A DNA stretch of 64,000 bases from Lepidostoma basale (lineage: Eukaryota > Arthropoda > Insecta > Trichoptera > Lepidostomatidae): positions 124,001 through 188,000 of the forward strand of contig JAHDVF020001507.1 of NCBI GenBank assembly GCA_022606425.2, written 5' to 3'. Positions 20,572 through 31,649 of the stretch are shown here, in pieces. The notes under the pieces were generated by a model. That model did no database searches, was not told the DNA's origin, and saw only the letters and a program-made list of their open reading frames with translations. A program made the position numbers and the translations under genes. Each line of letters begins with the position of its first letter. The stretch's first letter is position 1.

Positions 20572-21165
20572 CAACCCATCACGCCGTTTTCCCGTAGGGG
20601 TAGGCAGAGAGAATGGACTGCCACACTACTCTATCCTGGCACACCTCTCTAGCTTTCTCCACATTCATAGAGCGAGTCATACACGCACGTTGATTCTTCC
20701 GACTTCTAACATGCCCAACCTTTAACATTTTATTAGTTTGGTCATGCCATGTTTTCCTCGGTCTGCCTCGACTCCGTACTCCATTTACATCATTAACGTA
20801 TACTTTCTTTACCATTATTTCTTCATCCGTGTGCTCCATATGTCCGAACCAACGCAGCGATCCATTCATAATTAATTTTGTTCATAATACCTTCTTCCGC
20901 TTTTCATTCCTTTCTTATATCAGTATATCGTTCTACCATACATACGTCTTAGGGATCTCATCTCTACCGCATTTATTTTGCTCTCATCCTTCTTTTGCCA
21001 GTTTCATGCTTCGCTTCCATGCATTAGGGTTGGCACCAGAACTCCATTATGAACGGCCGTTTTCGCTTTCATTGATTATTTTTTAAACATACTTCCTTAA
21101 TATACAAATTCATACCATTTTCCAGATTTTCACCATTTACGCTAGTGTTGCAGACTGTCACGATT
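20572..21165 (-). mobile_element. LINE-A2 3' fragment
   Basis: Reverse A2 from the end (CATCACGCCGTTTTCCCGTA). The ORF 20869-20579 reads MNGSLRWFGHMEHTDEEIMV, then WHDQTNKMLKVGHVRSRKNQ. The upstream ESKINAVEMRSLR and ASLP regions are in other frames, reaching the EN/L start near 21165. Confidence 0.75.
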
Positions 21166-21644
21166 TCTTCAAGAAATACGTAATATAAAAGTGTTTATTT
21201 ATAGAATCAATAATGACAAGGAACCAATAGGATCGTCACAAAAGTTTACGCATGATAAATCCATTTTTAAATTGGCATTATAAATTGACTCTTGACCTTT
21301 TTTTAAAATTTAGAATCAAAAGAGAAATTGAAATGAAAAAAAAGTTGCCGACCTTTACCCCATAACTCAAGCACTAAATGCACTTTGATAATTGCTCAAA
21401 TTTTATGTTAACATTGTTTTTGGTTAGAGATATATTTATTTTTAATTTCTCTCTATCTCTCTCTTTCTCGTGGTTATAAATCAGGTAAAATATAAATGTG
21501 ATTTTTATGTATGCGTAAATGAGAAGAATCCGATTCAAGTGTGGTTTGATCTTGTTAACCGTGAGAATATATCATTTGGATGTAGACGTTAAATTTTAAT
21601 GTGTTGTGAATCGGATGAGAAAGTGTGTTTACTGTAAGATATAT
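21166..21644. other. no gene seen
   Basis: AT-rich; a CT-rich run at 21450-21470. Confidence 0.45.
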
Positions 21645-22242
21645 AGGGTCGAAGCACCAGTATTTGACCGTCCCCCAGTAAATGACCGTTGGTTAATTAA
21701 ACAAAATATAATAAGAATTGCTCTATGTGTCCAGTCAAAAAACTTTGATCCCAAGAAACTATGACAAAAGAGGTAGGCAGAGACAACTGTTGGTAAGAAA
21801 CAAAACTATCAGTTTTGAACTGTGCCTTGTCAAACGGTAAAAGTGCGTATTCTCGTTGTTGTTTTGAGATTGTTAGTAGTTTTTTTATAAGGAAAAGTGT
21901 GGTAATTGTTTTTTTAATGTTATTTCTTATGCAATTCTTTGAATATATACATATTTTTATATATTAGGGTGTTTCATAATGTGACAATGTAACAAAATCT
22001 ATGTTTTGTGTCAATATAACCTGAAGTGGTCATTTACTGGTGATTGTGCTATTTTTTAGAGAAATATTAATTTTAATAGTAATACTCATATTTCAATAAA
22101 AAAAGTTAGAGAATTTAGAGATGTCAATGTGTTTTTTATCGTTTTCTTTTATTTTATACACTGAAATAATGAAATTAATGCCTTTAATGTGGATTTCAGT
22201 ACAAGCTGAACCTTAAATGTCATTCATTGGTGCTTTGACCCT
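21645..22242. mobile_element. TIR element of ~600 bp, class unknown
   Basis: Ends are ~25 bp inverted repeats: AGGGTCGAAGCACCAGTATT at the left, and AGGGTCAAAGCACCAATGAA on the minus strand at the right. A motif like CCAGTAAATGACC occurs near both ends (21676, minus strand at 22036). No transposase ORF. No clear target duplication, so the superfamily is open (hAT-like ends). Confidence 0.6.
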
Positions 22243-22339
22243 GCAAAAATCATAATAATTGTATCTGTGTTGATCATAGAAATCAAGAGAAGTCAATGTT
22301 AATATCGCGAATTTAGACATTAAATTAATATCAATATAT

Positions 22340-22808
22340 TTCATACGGCAAAAGAACGATGAAAGCTGGATTAACGCCGTATAAATGAGATCACTAAGAA
22401 GAATGTGCGGGATAACGTTGTATGATAGAATACCGAACGATGAAATAAGAAAGAAATCTAAAGCAGATGGCTACATCATGGATAAAATTAAAAAAGGATC
22501 CCTGAGATGGTTTGGATACATGGAAAGAATGAGTGAAGACAGAATGGTGAAGAAGGTAGTTATATGTAAACGACGTGAACGGAGCTAGAAATAGAGGAAG
22601 GCCGAGGAAAACGTGGCACGATTAAATCAATCAAATATTTAATATCGGTCACGTGAGGAGCCGGAGAAATCGACGTACGTGCATGACAAGATGTATGAAT
22701 GTAGAGAAATCGAGAGAAGTATGTCAGGACAGAACAGTGTGGCGGTCCATTCTTTCTGTCTACCCCTCCGGGGGGATGGCGTGATGGTTAGTTAGTTAGT
22801 TAGTTATC
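22340..22808 (+). mobile_element. LINE-A3/A1 3' end
   Basis: Frame 22385-22588: MRSLRRMCGITLYDRIPNDE, then KIKKGSLRWFGYMERMSEDR. Continues by shift to the end CTACCCCTCCGGGGGGATGG and a (TTAG)n tail. Mixed A3/A1 features in one copy. Confidence 0.75.
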
Positions 22809-23200
22809 TTCTTCTTCAAGTGCCCTGTCGGGTCCCCCCAACGTTGGTGATCACCTCGGCGAACCTGTCCCTGTCCTGCGCCTCTCGGAACAGCTCCTCA
22901 ACACTTCGGATGCCGGTACACTCCCTCACGTTTCGCAGCCAGGACATTTGTCTCCTTCCGGTCCCTCTGCGTCCCACAATTTTCCCCTCCAATATCAGTT
23001 GGAGAAGGCGGTACTTTTCCCCACGGAGTATATGACCCAGATGTGAGATCTTTCGAACCTTGATAGTTGATAACAGTTCCCTGTCAACTTAAGCTCGCCT
23101 CAGGACATCGGTATTGGTAACCATATCTGTCCAGGGAGCTCTGAGCATTCGGCGATGGAGCCACATTTCAAATGCACCCAGTCTGTTCATTGAGTTAACT
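22807..23200 (-). mobile_element. LINE-E 3' end
   Basis: Minus strand: SHLGHILRGEKYRLLQLIL, then GRRGTGRRQMSWLRNVRE, RSVEELFREAQDRDRFAEV, ending at a GAAGAAG tail at 22810. The best-preserved LINE-E in the window, abutting the LINE-A tail end to end. Confidence 0.75.
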
Positions 23201-23700
23201 TTTAGATAATTATATATCTAATTATGCATGAGATTTTCAAGTATTTGAAATATGTATATTATATATTCATCTTGAAGGCATCTACATGGTTCTATAATAT
23301 ATACTTAATCAATTCCCTTTCTAGTAACCTGAATTAATGGTATTTTAATATCATTGAGACCTTGCAATCTAATCAGGTGTTTCTAGCATCTGGTCAGCTG
23401 ATTCTCTCATGAATTCCGCATTTAAAATCGAGATGAAAGTACAATATATTTATACATAAAACAACACGAGATATCGTTAGATGAAATGAACTAAATTGTC
23501 ATGAGAAGCAATCTAAAAAACAGCGGTCCTCTTGTATATTCAAACAGTACGTATAACGATTAATTATAACAATAATAATAATAATAAAATTGAGAGAAAT
23601 AAGGCATATTTTTTAAGTAATTGGGTAACGAAGCAAACAAAAACTAACTAACGATCATGTGAAAGATCGCAATGTATTTTAATACGCCATTCAAATGATC
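23201..23700. other. no gene seen
   Basis: AT-rich with an (AAT)n run at 23565-23587. Confidence 0.45.
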
Positions 23701-23724
23701 AATTTCTAAAAATGGCGCACTTAT

Positions 23725-24430
23725 TATTATTTAACTAACTAACTTACCATCACGCCGTCTCAGGGGTAGGCAGAAAGAATGGAACGCCACACTGTTCTGT
23801 CCTGACATACGTCTCTCGCTTCCTCTACATTCATACATCTTGTCATGCACGCACGTCGATTTTTCCGACTCTTCACGTGACCGACATTCAATATTTGATT
23901 GATTTGATCGTGCCACGTTTTCTTCGGCCTTCCTCTATTTCTAGCTCCGTTCACGCCGTTTACATATACCTTCTTTACCATTCTGTCTTCACTCATTCTT
24001 TCCATGTGTCCAAACCATCTTAATGACCCTTTCCTTATTTTGTTCATAACACTTTCATTCGCACCACATTCACTTCTTATACTTGCATTTGTCACTCTAT
24101 CATAAACAGATTTGCCACACATTCGTCTTAGAGATCTCATTTCTACTGCATTTATTCTACTTTCATCCTTCTTTTGCCAGTTCCATGCTTCACTTCCATA
24201 CATAAGGGTCGGCACAAGAACACCATTGTGCACTGCCATCTTAGCTTTTTTGGATAGGCTTTTGTTTGCGATGACAACTTTAAGTGCACCATTTATTCTG
24301 TTGCCTGCCCCAACCCTTCTTTCAATATCCTTCTCCACCCTCCCATCCTTTGTAAACATACTTCCTAAATAAACAAATTCATCCACTTGTTCCAGATTTT
24401 CACCGTTTACACTAATGTTGCAGACTGTTA
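23725..24430 (-). mobile_element. LINE-A1, longest copy
   Basis: From reverse tail (CTAACTAACTTACCATCACG) to about 24430, where it breaks off at the EN.LEQVDEFVYLG region. Holds the 208-codon frame listed separately. Part of the tail (CCCCGGA) is lost. Confidence 0.85.
23760..24386 (-). pseudogene. LINE-A1 pol C-terminal frame (208 codons)
   Basis: This is the part of a LINE polymerase after the RT catalytic box; the RT core and endonuclease are missing, so it is a 5'-truncated remnant. In order: DEFVYLGSMFTKDGRVEKDI (1-20 or so), RVGAGNRINGALKV, AVHNGVLVPTLMYGSEAWNW (the usual thumb-region phrase), ESRINAVEMRSLRRMCG, KIRKGSLRWFGHMERMSEDR, KKTWHDQINQILNVGHVKSR, RACMTRCMNVEEARDVCQ, and VWRSILSAYP. 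The wording is typical of RTE-like LINEs in insect genomes. Uninterrupted, hence a fairly recent insertion. Confidence 0.8.
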
Positions 24431-24527
24431 TTATTTTTCATCATTATTATTATAATAATTATTGTTATTGTTATAACTATGATTATTATTTATTATTTAT
24501 TTATTGTTATTGATATTAGCTCACTGT

Positions 24528-24785
24528 GAGTCTGCAAGTCTTAGTATCAAGAATGTATGAAGCATGCAAAAAGTTTGTAATGAATGTGTCCAAGTCTAAA
24601 GTGGTGGTATTTGAAAAAAAAAGAATTAATGACAATTTGTGATATAAGTTAGCGAAAGAAGGGTTGGTGCTGGTGCTAACGACCCTTTCTTATTTTGTTC
24701 TTAACACTTTCATTCGCCCTGCATTCACTTCTTATACTTGAATTTGATACCATATCATTAACAGATTTACCACTAGATGTATATT
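24528..24785 (+). mobile_element. LINE-A scraps, opposite orientations
   Basis: 24528-24670 (+) matches the region just after YADD (LQVLVSRMYEACKKFVMNVS). 24675-24785 (-) matches the ECGANESVMNKIR region. A small inverted junction of two copies. Confidence 0.6.
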
Positions 24786-24869
24786 TATTACATTATTAAT
24801 AAAGCCATCGTCTATGGAAGCAAGTTTGATCTATAAGACAAACGTGAAAAAAATTTAAAAAATCTACTA

Positions 24870-25205
24870 TTAAATAGTCCATTGTTTTGGCCGAAACACT
24901 ATGATACTCCAACATTATTGCTGTTAAAATTTATGACACTGTTATAATATCACAATTTATTTTTATTCACTGAGAAGTGAATAAAAATAAATTGTTATAT
25001 TATAACAGTGTTATAAATTTAAACAGTAAAACTATTAACCGTTAAATTTACAGCCCTGTTATAATAACAAAATTTTGTTATTATTCATACACGTTTTGAG
25101 AATATCGTCATCATCGTTGTCTGTAACATCTGATGATGTCAACATCGGTTGGTGAAACAGCTGTCGCGATATTCTATATATATAAAGTGTATGATAAATT
25201 ATTTT
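24870..25205 (+). mobile_element. P6 hairpin element with best hammerhead-like core
   Basis: Left part begins CCATTGTTTTGGCCGAAAC and holds a ~40 bp inverted repeat (24940-25015). The right part carries CTGATGA (25130-25136), linker T, a 6 bp stem (25138-25143 with 25148-25153, two G:U pairs) with loop ATCG, GAAAC (25154-25158), AGCT, and GTC (25163-25165). ACAGCTGT around it is self-complementary. A distal stem (GAATATCG at ~25100 with CGATATTC after GTC) may close the structure. No ORF. Confidence 0.7.
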
Positions 25206-25224
25206 GATAGTATAACAGTGTTAA

Positions 25225-26060
25225 GAATTAATTGTATCTCAATAGAGACGAAGATGTAAATTGTTTTTTGGGAACAGAATATGGTGGTCGAGGCGTTTAC
25301 AGGACTTATGAAATGTCATTGGTTGGATTAAGCGATCGTTTTATGTAATTTATTTATTTATTATTTATATATTATACACAAAAGAGACATTACAAACGAT
25401 AAAACATTTAGGCACAAAACGGACACAAAACGGTAATACAAAGATAAAATAAAATAAAATAAAATGAGACCAAAAAATCATACATATCAGAAAGAATCCA
25501 AATATGTCGACGTCAGTGAGGCAGTACTCTTTCCAGAGTTTGCAATATTTTTTTTATGAATACTGCTTCACTGACACTGAAAATGTCCAAATCCGAGATG
25601 ATTAGATTCAGCGTCCGAATTGCTCTTCCTTCTGGCATCACCAAAGGCAGGTTGGTTCTGCGTGACGGAGTAAAGAACAATTGATGTCGGCGCAGTCGCA
25701 GGTAGTTATCAGGAACAAAAAGACCTGTTTGCTCCAGAACATAGGGGTTCTCAATAAAACCCCGAATCAGTTTGAAAAAATGTGTTGATAGTAATCCTTC
25801 CTTCCTCAGTTCGAGCGAGTTATACCCCAGCATACCCAAGAGAAATGCCGTTGGATAGAGCCAAGGATATACCCCGTACTCTCTCATGTACAAAATTCAA
25901 TACAAAATTCCCCATTCTACCCTTCTTACGACCACCACGTCTGACAATTTTTTGAAAGGTGTATATGTATATATGCTACTATGTTTAGAAACACTTCACA
26001 TTTTTTGTTTAATCTACACTAGCGCCATCTATTAAGATAAGATATAACAATTATAACAGT
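25225..26060 (+). repeat. Repeat R copy split by Jockey
   Basis: R runs from TTGTATCTCAATAGAGACG to GCGATCGTTTTATGTAAT, is interrupted, and resumes at AATTCCCCATTCTACCCTTC to about 26060 (ACTAGCGCCATCTATTAAG). Confidence 0.75.
25346..25900 (-). mobile_element. Jockey 3' end inside repeat R
   Basis: Minus ORF 25893-25513 (126 codons, ends ..LERVLPH) reads YMREYGVYPWLYPTAFLLGM, then LIRGFIENPYVLEQTGLFVP, RTNLPLVMPEGRAIRTLNL and DIFSVSEAVFIKKILQTLE. It aligns with residues ~255-381 of the 35386 ORF and is uninterrupted, but diverged from it. It represents a Jockey subfamily with a different 3' UTR (ATAAA-type repeats at 25443). Confidence 0.8.
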
Positions 26061-26094
26061 GTTGTTAATTAAACACGTATTAATGTTGAAGTAA

Positions 26095-26185
26095 ACTTGA
26101 ATCTGTAGACTAGACCTTTTGTCAGTGTCCACGTCTCGGCTCCGTACGTCATGACTGGCAAGACGCACAGGTTGAAGACTTTAGT
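26095..26185 (-). mobile_element. LINE-C scrap
   Basis: Minus strand: KTKVFNLCVLPVMTYGAETW, then TLTKGLVYRF. This is the thumb-region phrase of an RTE-like LINE (compare 43930). Confidence 0.65.
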
Positions 26186-26869
26186 TTTGTTGTTATTCTG
26201 GTTTCCCTTCAATACGAATAAATCTTTTGCCTTTTTTATAGTGTTGAGATTGGATAAATATCCTTATCTGAAAGAAACTGTTACTTACATCCCACACGAT
26301 GTCTGCGTTGATGCATTGAGCGTGAAGGTGGAGAAACATCTGGCTTCGCAATATTCATTTGAAATGTTATTACGTGATACTTAAACATAATGACACGCGA
26401 TCAATTAACTATTCGGTACGCCAAGTAATCGACACGCAAACTTCAAAAAGGTTTCAAGCAGATTCTTGCCTTTACGCTACAGGGGATTTGCAAAAAATCT
26501 AGAACTCACGGCACATGTGAGTGTTTTTAAATACTAAACGTTTCATTTCCTCTTACTGCTACAGTATTTAAAAAAAATATCATAATAATTATCATAATAA
26601 TAAAAAAAGCTTATTTCATTGTTCGTGCATGCAAAGAGACCTCGCGAACCGACTGCCGGATATGCTCTATCACTTTCTTTCTTGCTTGTTCTTATGAGCG
26701 TGCGAGAAAGATGCGTTATTTATCGCACATAAATTATTTTAATATCGTACATAAATTATTTTGATATTACGTCGCAAATTACAAAATGTAATTCTAATAA
26801 AGAGAGCTTTAAAGTGCTTCAGTGTGGTAATATGATGCATAAATCAAAACTTGGATATAAAATTTTGAA
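26186..26869. other. no gene seen
   Basis: AT-rich; nothing recognised. Confidence 0.4.
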
Positions 26870-27070
26870 TGTTTACAAATTCTTGTAGACAAATACTGGA
26901 TTTTACCCATTGCGGATATCTTTTTTTTATAAGGATTAATTGTATCTCAATATAGACGAAGATGTAAATTGTTTGTCTGGGAACAAAATGTGGTGGCCGA
27001 GGCGCTTACAGGACTTATGACCTGTCATTGGTTGGGTTTTATGTTTAACAACATTCCCCATTCCGCCCTT
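26870..27070 (+). repeat. Repeat R copy
   Basis: TGTTTACAAATTCTTGTAGA through TTGTATCTCAATATAGACG to CATTCCCCATTCCGCCC, then an abrupt switch to LINE-A1. Confidence 0.7.
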
Positions 27071-27418
27071 GAATGAAAATATAAGAAGTGAATGCGGTGC
27101 GAATGATGGTGTCATGAACAAAATAATGAAAGGATCATTAAGATGGTTTGGAGTTTGGAAAGAATGAATGAAGAAAGAATGGTAAAAAAAATATATGTTG
27201 ATGATGTAAATGAAACTAGAAATAGAGGAATACCGAGGAAAACGTAGCACGATCAAATAAATAAAATATTGAATATCGGCCATGTGAGGAGTCAGAGAAA
27301 TCGACGCGCGTGCATGACACGATGTATGAATGTTGAGGAAGTGAGAGAAATATGTCAGGAAAGAAAAGTGTAGCAGTCCATTCTTTCTGCCTACCCCTTA
27401 GTTAGTTAGTTAGTTTAA
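27071..27418 (+). mobile_element. LINE-A1 3' end
   Basis: GAATGAAAATATAAGAAGTG onward follows A1 to the end (TGCCTACCCC) and TTAGTTAGTTAGTTAG. Starts abruptly inside repeat R. Confidence 0.7.
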
Positions 27419-27888
27419 ATACTCGAATATCGCAATAGCGAAGCGTTGCCGGGTCCGCTAGTATGTTATATTATATATAACGAAACTACCTACTCAGCTT
27501 TTTTGTAATTTGTGCCTATTTTACTTCATCATTCAAATGTGCTTTTACTGGGTGAGTCTATATTTAAGCTTAAACGCTTTGCCGCTGAATTCGCGAGCAA
27601 TGTGACCCAGAAAGTGTGACCGAAGAGGTAATCTTGATTGTCTCGCAGATACGTAATGTGTTGACAAGGCCGGCTTCGGCAAGGTCCGGCCGTCGCCATT
27701 GTCTTATCTTAAATTTCCGATTCGATATGAGGCTGTGTAACGAGTTGCCGTAAGATGGACCAGAGAGGCGGGGCCTTGTATGCGACAATCTTTAGTTTTG
27801 ACCTAGCATTCCCTTCACAATCTATCTTGTAATGTGATTATTTACTGAATCTAAATATTTATTAATTTAACAATGCTTTATTTAAAAA
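27419..27888. other. unassigned, moderately GC-rich at 27545-27790
   Basis: Possible LINE tail (FNALPPNS, then RRGNLDCLADT) but too broken to name. Confidence 0.3.
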
Positions 27889-27950
27889 AATAATTTAATT
27901 AACTTAATCATGTTTCGGATACAGAAGGCCTTCTTCAGTGTAGTTAATTA
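27889..27950 (-). repeat. P7 half hairpin
   Basis: Minus strand: CTGAAGA, A, then a GGCC...TCC segment, GAAACATG. Like P2 but a different stem. Confidence 0.5.
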
Positions 27951-28150
27951 CTGGCAGAGTGGTAAGAGCTCTGACTTCCATACCTTCGTGGCAGTGTGAT
28001 TGTCACACTGTCTTTGGTCTGGTGTAGAATTCTCGTGAAAATAAAATGGCGATAGATTGTCTACCTATCGCCTGTCATAAGAATCAATATAATAGCTAAA
28101 ATAAATTGCATACAGTAATTGGGTTCAAACAACCTGTTGTATACAAGGAA
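27951..28150 (+). mobile_element. SINE-T copy 2 (head deletion)
   Basis: GAGTGGTAAGAGCTCTGACT remains but box B is deleted. The body (GGCAGTGTGATTGTCACAC) and the end CAGTAATTGGGTTCAAAC remain. Confidence 0.7.
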
Positions 28151-28254
28151 ATTTTTTTTCTTTCTATATATGTGGTATTTGAGAATAATATTTTCATCAT
28201 TTAATGAAAATGACATATTTTGCCATAGTGAGGCATTATCTAATGTCTCAAAAA

Positions 28255-28632
28255 TCAAATTAAATATTTATTGTTTCTTAAACAATGATGTAAAACTCCA
28301 TATTAAATATTTATTGTTTCTTGAAAAATGATGTAAAACTCCACATTAAATAATTAATACGACTGAAAAAGTCAGTTTTCTCGAAGTTTTATTATATTTT
28401 ATGGGAATGGCATTTCTAAGGCATTATCAAATGTTATTAATGCCTTAGAAGGGCGAAACATGTCATTCCCATAAAATATAATAAAACTTCTAGAAAACTC
28501 ACGTTTTCATTCGTATTAACCATATTAAATAATTAATATAAATGAAAACGTCAGTTTTCTACTGTCGTTTTCATACGTATTAATCCAATTAAATAATTCC
28601 TTAGCACGGTGAAACATTTTTGATACGAAATT
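28255..28632. repeat. P1 palindrome with extra arms
   Basis: Full P1: arm AAAGTCAGTTTTCTCGAAG, centre TGCCTTAGAAGGGCGAAAC with ATGTC, mirror arm AACTCACGTTTTCATTCG. Preceded by two copies of the outer arm (AATGATGTAAAACTCCA) and followed by a partial. Confidence 0.75.
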
Positions 28633-28659
28633 TCTTTGTTATTATATATTTAGTGGGCT

Positions 28660-28745
28660 CCAATTTGTGTTTAACGTTGACCAGTTTCGGCAGCCTGCTG
28701 CCATCTTTCAGAAGTGGAACCCCACTAAATAAATAATAATAAAGA
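28660..28745 (-). repeat. P5 half hairpin
   Basis: GACCAGTTTCGGCAGCCTGC then TGCCATCTTTCAGAAG; minus strand gives the GGCAG stem and GAAAC. Confidence 0.55.
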
Positions 28746-29195
28746 GATTTTAAGTCTGTGTCCCAAAACATGTTTGTGAAAGCTGCAAAAAAGTGTCGTG
28801 AAAATAATTTTTTTCAAAAAGTTATTGAAAAAGTATTATTTATCGATATAATAACAACAATTTTTTTATCTTAACTGCTTACCTATTTTAAGACATAGCG
28901 TAATATTATACTCGTATTTATCATATATAAATTTTTTTATGTATCAAAACAACTTACTATGAAATATTGTGTTATTTTAATAAACGTTTGCGATATAATT
29001 AATGCACACCGGAACACAAAACTGTAATTAATACATACGGTATAATAATACTTAGCATATTTTTTATGAAATTTACATGCAACGATATGATATGATTACA
29101 ATTTTAATTATTTGTTTTTATGAATGCCGTTCATGGGATACATAGTTCAATTTAAAAAATATATTATATGTTATATTATACTCGTATGTATATCA
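28746..29195. other. no gene seen
   Basis: AT-rich. Confidence 0.45.
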
Positions 29196-29868
29196 TTTTA
29201 CGTATCTGGGAAGAATTTAGGTATCTGGGAAGCATGTTTACAAGAGACGGAAAAATGGAGAAAGACATCGAAAGGAGGGTTGGTGCTGGGAATAAAATAA
29301 ATGGCGCACTCAAAGTCATTACTGCAAATAGAAATATATCCACAGAAGCAAAGATGGCAGTACACAATGGAGTTCTAGTGCCAACTCTCATGTATGGAAG
29401 TGAAGCTTGTAGTTGGCAAAAGAAGAATGAAAGCAGGATAAACGCCGTAGAAATGAGATCACTAAGAAGAATGTGCTGGAAAACGTTGTATGATAGAATA
29501 CCGAACGATGAAATAAGAAAGAAATGTAAGGCAGATGACTGCATCATGAATAAAATTAAAAAAGGATCCCTGAGATGGTTCGGACATATGGAACAAATGG
29601 ATGAGAGTAGAATGGTTAAAAAGTTGTACACAAGCAGCGTGAGTGGGAAGAGAAGCCGAGGATGACCGAGGAAAATATGTCATGACCAAATTAATCAATT
29701 ACTAAAAGGCGGCCACATTCGAAGTCGGAATAATCGACGTGCGTGCATGGTACGATGTATTAATGTAGAAGAAGCCCGAGAGGTATGCCAGGAGAGGCCA
29801 GTGTGGCGATCCATCCTCTCTGCCTACCCCTCCGGGGAAATGGCGTGATGGTTAGTTAGTTAGTTAGT
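29196..29868 (+). mobile_element. LINE-A3 3' end
   Basis: ORF 29168-29665 holds FRYLGSMFTRDGKMEKDIER, then ALKVITANRNISTEAKMAVH, NGVLVPTLMYGSEACSWQKK, RIPNDEIRKKCKADDCIMNK and MVKKLYTSSVSGKRSRG. After a stop the remaining C-terminus continues to the end and four TTAG units. Subtype A3 differs from A1 by RIPNDEIRKKC and YTSSVSGK. Confidence 0.8.
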
Positions 29869-29939
29869 TGTATATCATCATGAGAATCATCTAGAAAATC
29901 ATCAAATTGATATGTTTAAAATATAATTTATTATAAAGT

Positions 29940-30045
29940 TTAACGGGCTGAGGAAGCGAGAGAAGTATGTCAGGACAGAACAGTATGGCGGTCAATTTTT
30001 TCTGTCTACCCCTCCGGAGAGACGGCGTGATTGTTAGTCAGTTCT
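29940..30045 (+). mobile_element. LINE-A1 3' scrap
   Basis: GAGGAAGCGAGAGAAGTATG to CTCCGGAGAGACGGCGTGAT. Confidence 0.6.
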
Positions 30046-30690
30046 TTACGCTTCTAAGGCATTATCAAATGTTGACAAGAGTATAATAAATCTTCTAGAA
30101 AACAGACGTTTTCATTTGTATTAATTATGTAAAGATTTTCAACATATTCTCATAAAATATAATAAAACTTCTATAAAACAGACGTTTTCATTCGTTTTAA
30201 CTATAGAATATAGAGTTTAACATCAGTGTTCAAGGAACAATGAAGAAAATCATTACTTATTGATTTTCATACAATGATGTAAAACTCCTTATTAAATAAT
30301 GAATGTAAATGAAAACGTCTGTCTTCTAGGAGTTTAATTATATTTTATAGAAAATATTTTGACAGAAATATAATAAATCTTCTAGAAAACAGACATTTTC
30401 ATTCGTATTAATTATTAGATATAGAGTTTTACATCAGTGTTCAAAAAACAATAAAGAAAATTATTACTTAATGATTTTTGAACAATGATGTAAAACTCCT
30501 TATTAAATATTTAATATGAATGAAAACGTCTGTCTTCTAGGAGTTTTATGATATTTTAGATGGAATGACATGTTTCACCCTCTTAAGGCATTAACAAATG
30601 TTGATATTGCCTTAGAAGGGCGAAACATGTATTTCCATTTAAAATATAGTTAAACTCCTAGAATATTAATTAAAAACATTACCTTGCACT
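30046..30690. repeat. P1 cluster
   Basis: Four or more arms: CAGACGTTTTC-type arms at 30090, 30180, 30312, 30390 and 30528; outer arm AATGATGTAAAACTCC at 30267 and 30484. One complete centre at 30565-30640 (TGTTTCACCCTCTTAAGG / TGCCTTAGAAGGGCGAAAC). Mixed inverted and direct units. Confidence 0.7.
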
Positions 30691-31203
30691 TATTCACATT
30701 CACATTTCGAATGTTTAATCATAATGTGAGTGTTTCATGTGAAAAAAAAAGTATTAAAAAATACCCTATTTAATATAAACCGATCGATAATGCAATGATA
30801 AGTACTTTTTTACAAAAGTTATTTTCAGGAAGTAATTTTGTAATGTTATACGGTCTGGACACTTGGCAAATAGGTTCCTTTGATGGTTCAATGAAATCCA
30901 ATTACCGGTTATTAAATATTATTTTATTGTGCGAGTGAAAATCAATGTCATTACCCTGGAAATTCTACACAATCAGGTTTAACGCTTACTCTCTTACAAT
31001 CGTAGTATAAAGGGAAAACTCAGATAATTACGTGACACTATAACTAAGATTACTGACTTATCCCTAATTTAAATTTTAACAGCCTAAGAAAGCGACATGA
31101 AAACCAGCTACAGCAATATTTGCTCAAGTTGCATATGGAAAAATGTGATGTTATAACAAAAATATAATATTCCTTAAGTTCTGTGGTTTAAGTTAAATTT
31201 GAA
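30691..31203. other. no gene seen
   Basis: AT-rich. Confidence 0.45.
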
Positions 31204-31605
31204 AAAACTAACTAACTAACTAACCATCACGCCGTCTGCCCGAAGGAGTAGGACTGCCATACTTTTCTTTCATGACATGTTTCTCTCGCTTCTTCAAGAT
31301 TCATATATCGTGTCATGCACTCCTCACATCCTCACATGGACGACATTCAATATTTGATTTATTTGATCGTTCCACGTTTTCCTCGGTCTTCTTCTATTTC
31401 TGGTTCCATTTACATCGTTAACGAATATTTTTTTTACCGTTCTTTCTTTATTCATTCTTCCCATTTGTCCAAACCATCTTAATTTTTTTGTTCATAACAC
31501 CATAATTTGCACCGCATTCACTTCTAATATTATCATTCCACACTCTATGATACACAGAGTATCACACATTCGTCTAAGAGATCTCATTTCTACTGCATTT
31601 AAATT
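31204..31605 (-). mobile_element. LINE-A1 3' fragment
   Basis: ACTAACTAACTAACCATCACG to the NAVEMRSLRRMC region at 31605, where it breaks off. Several deletions. Confidence 0.7.
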
Positions 31606-31649
31606 TGAATTAAATATGTGAATATGCATTTCATATCTAATAATGTTTT

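Noticed and set aside
29176..29631. 151-codon minus-strand frame
   Set aside because: Antisense shadow of the LINE-A3 copy.
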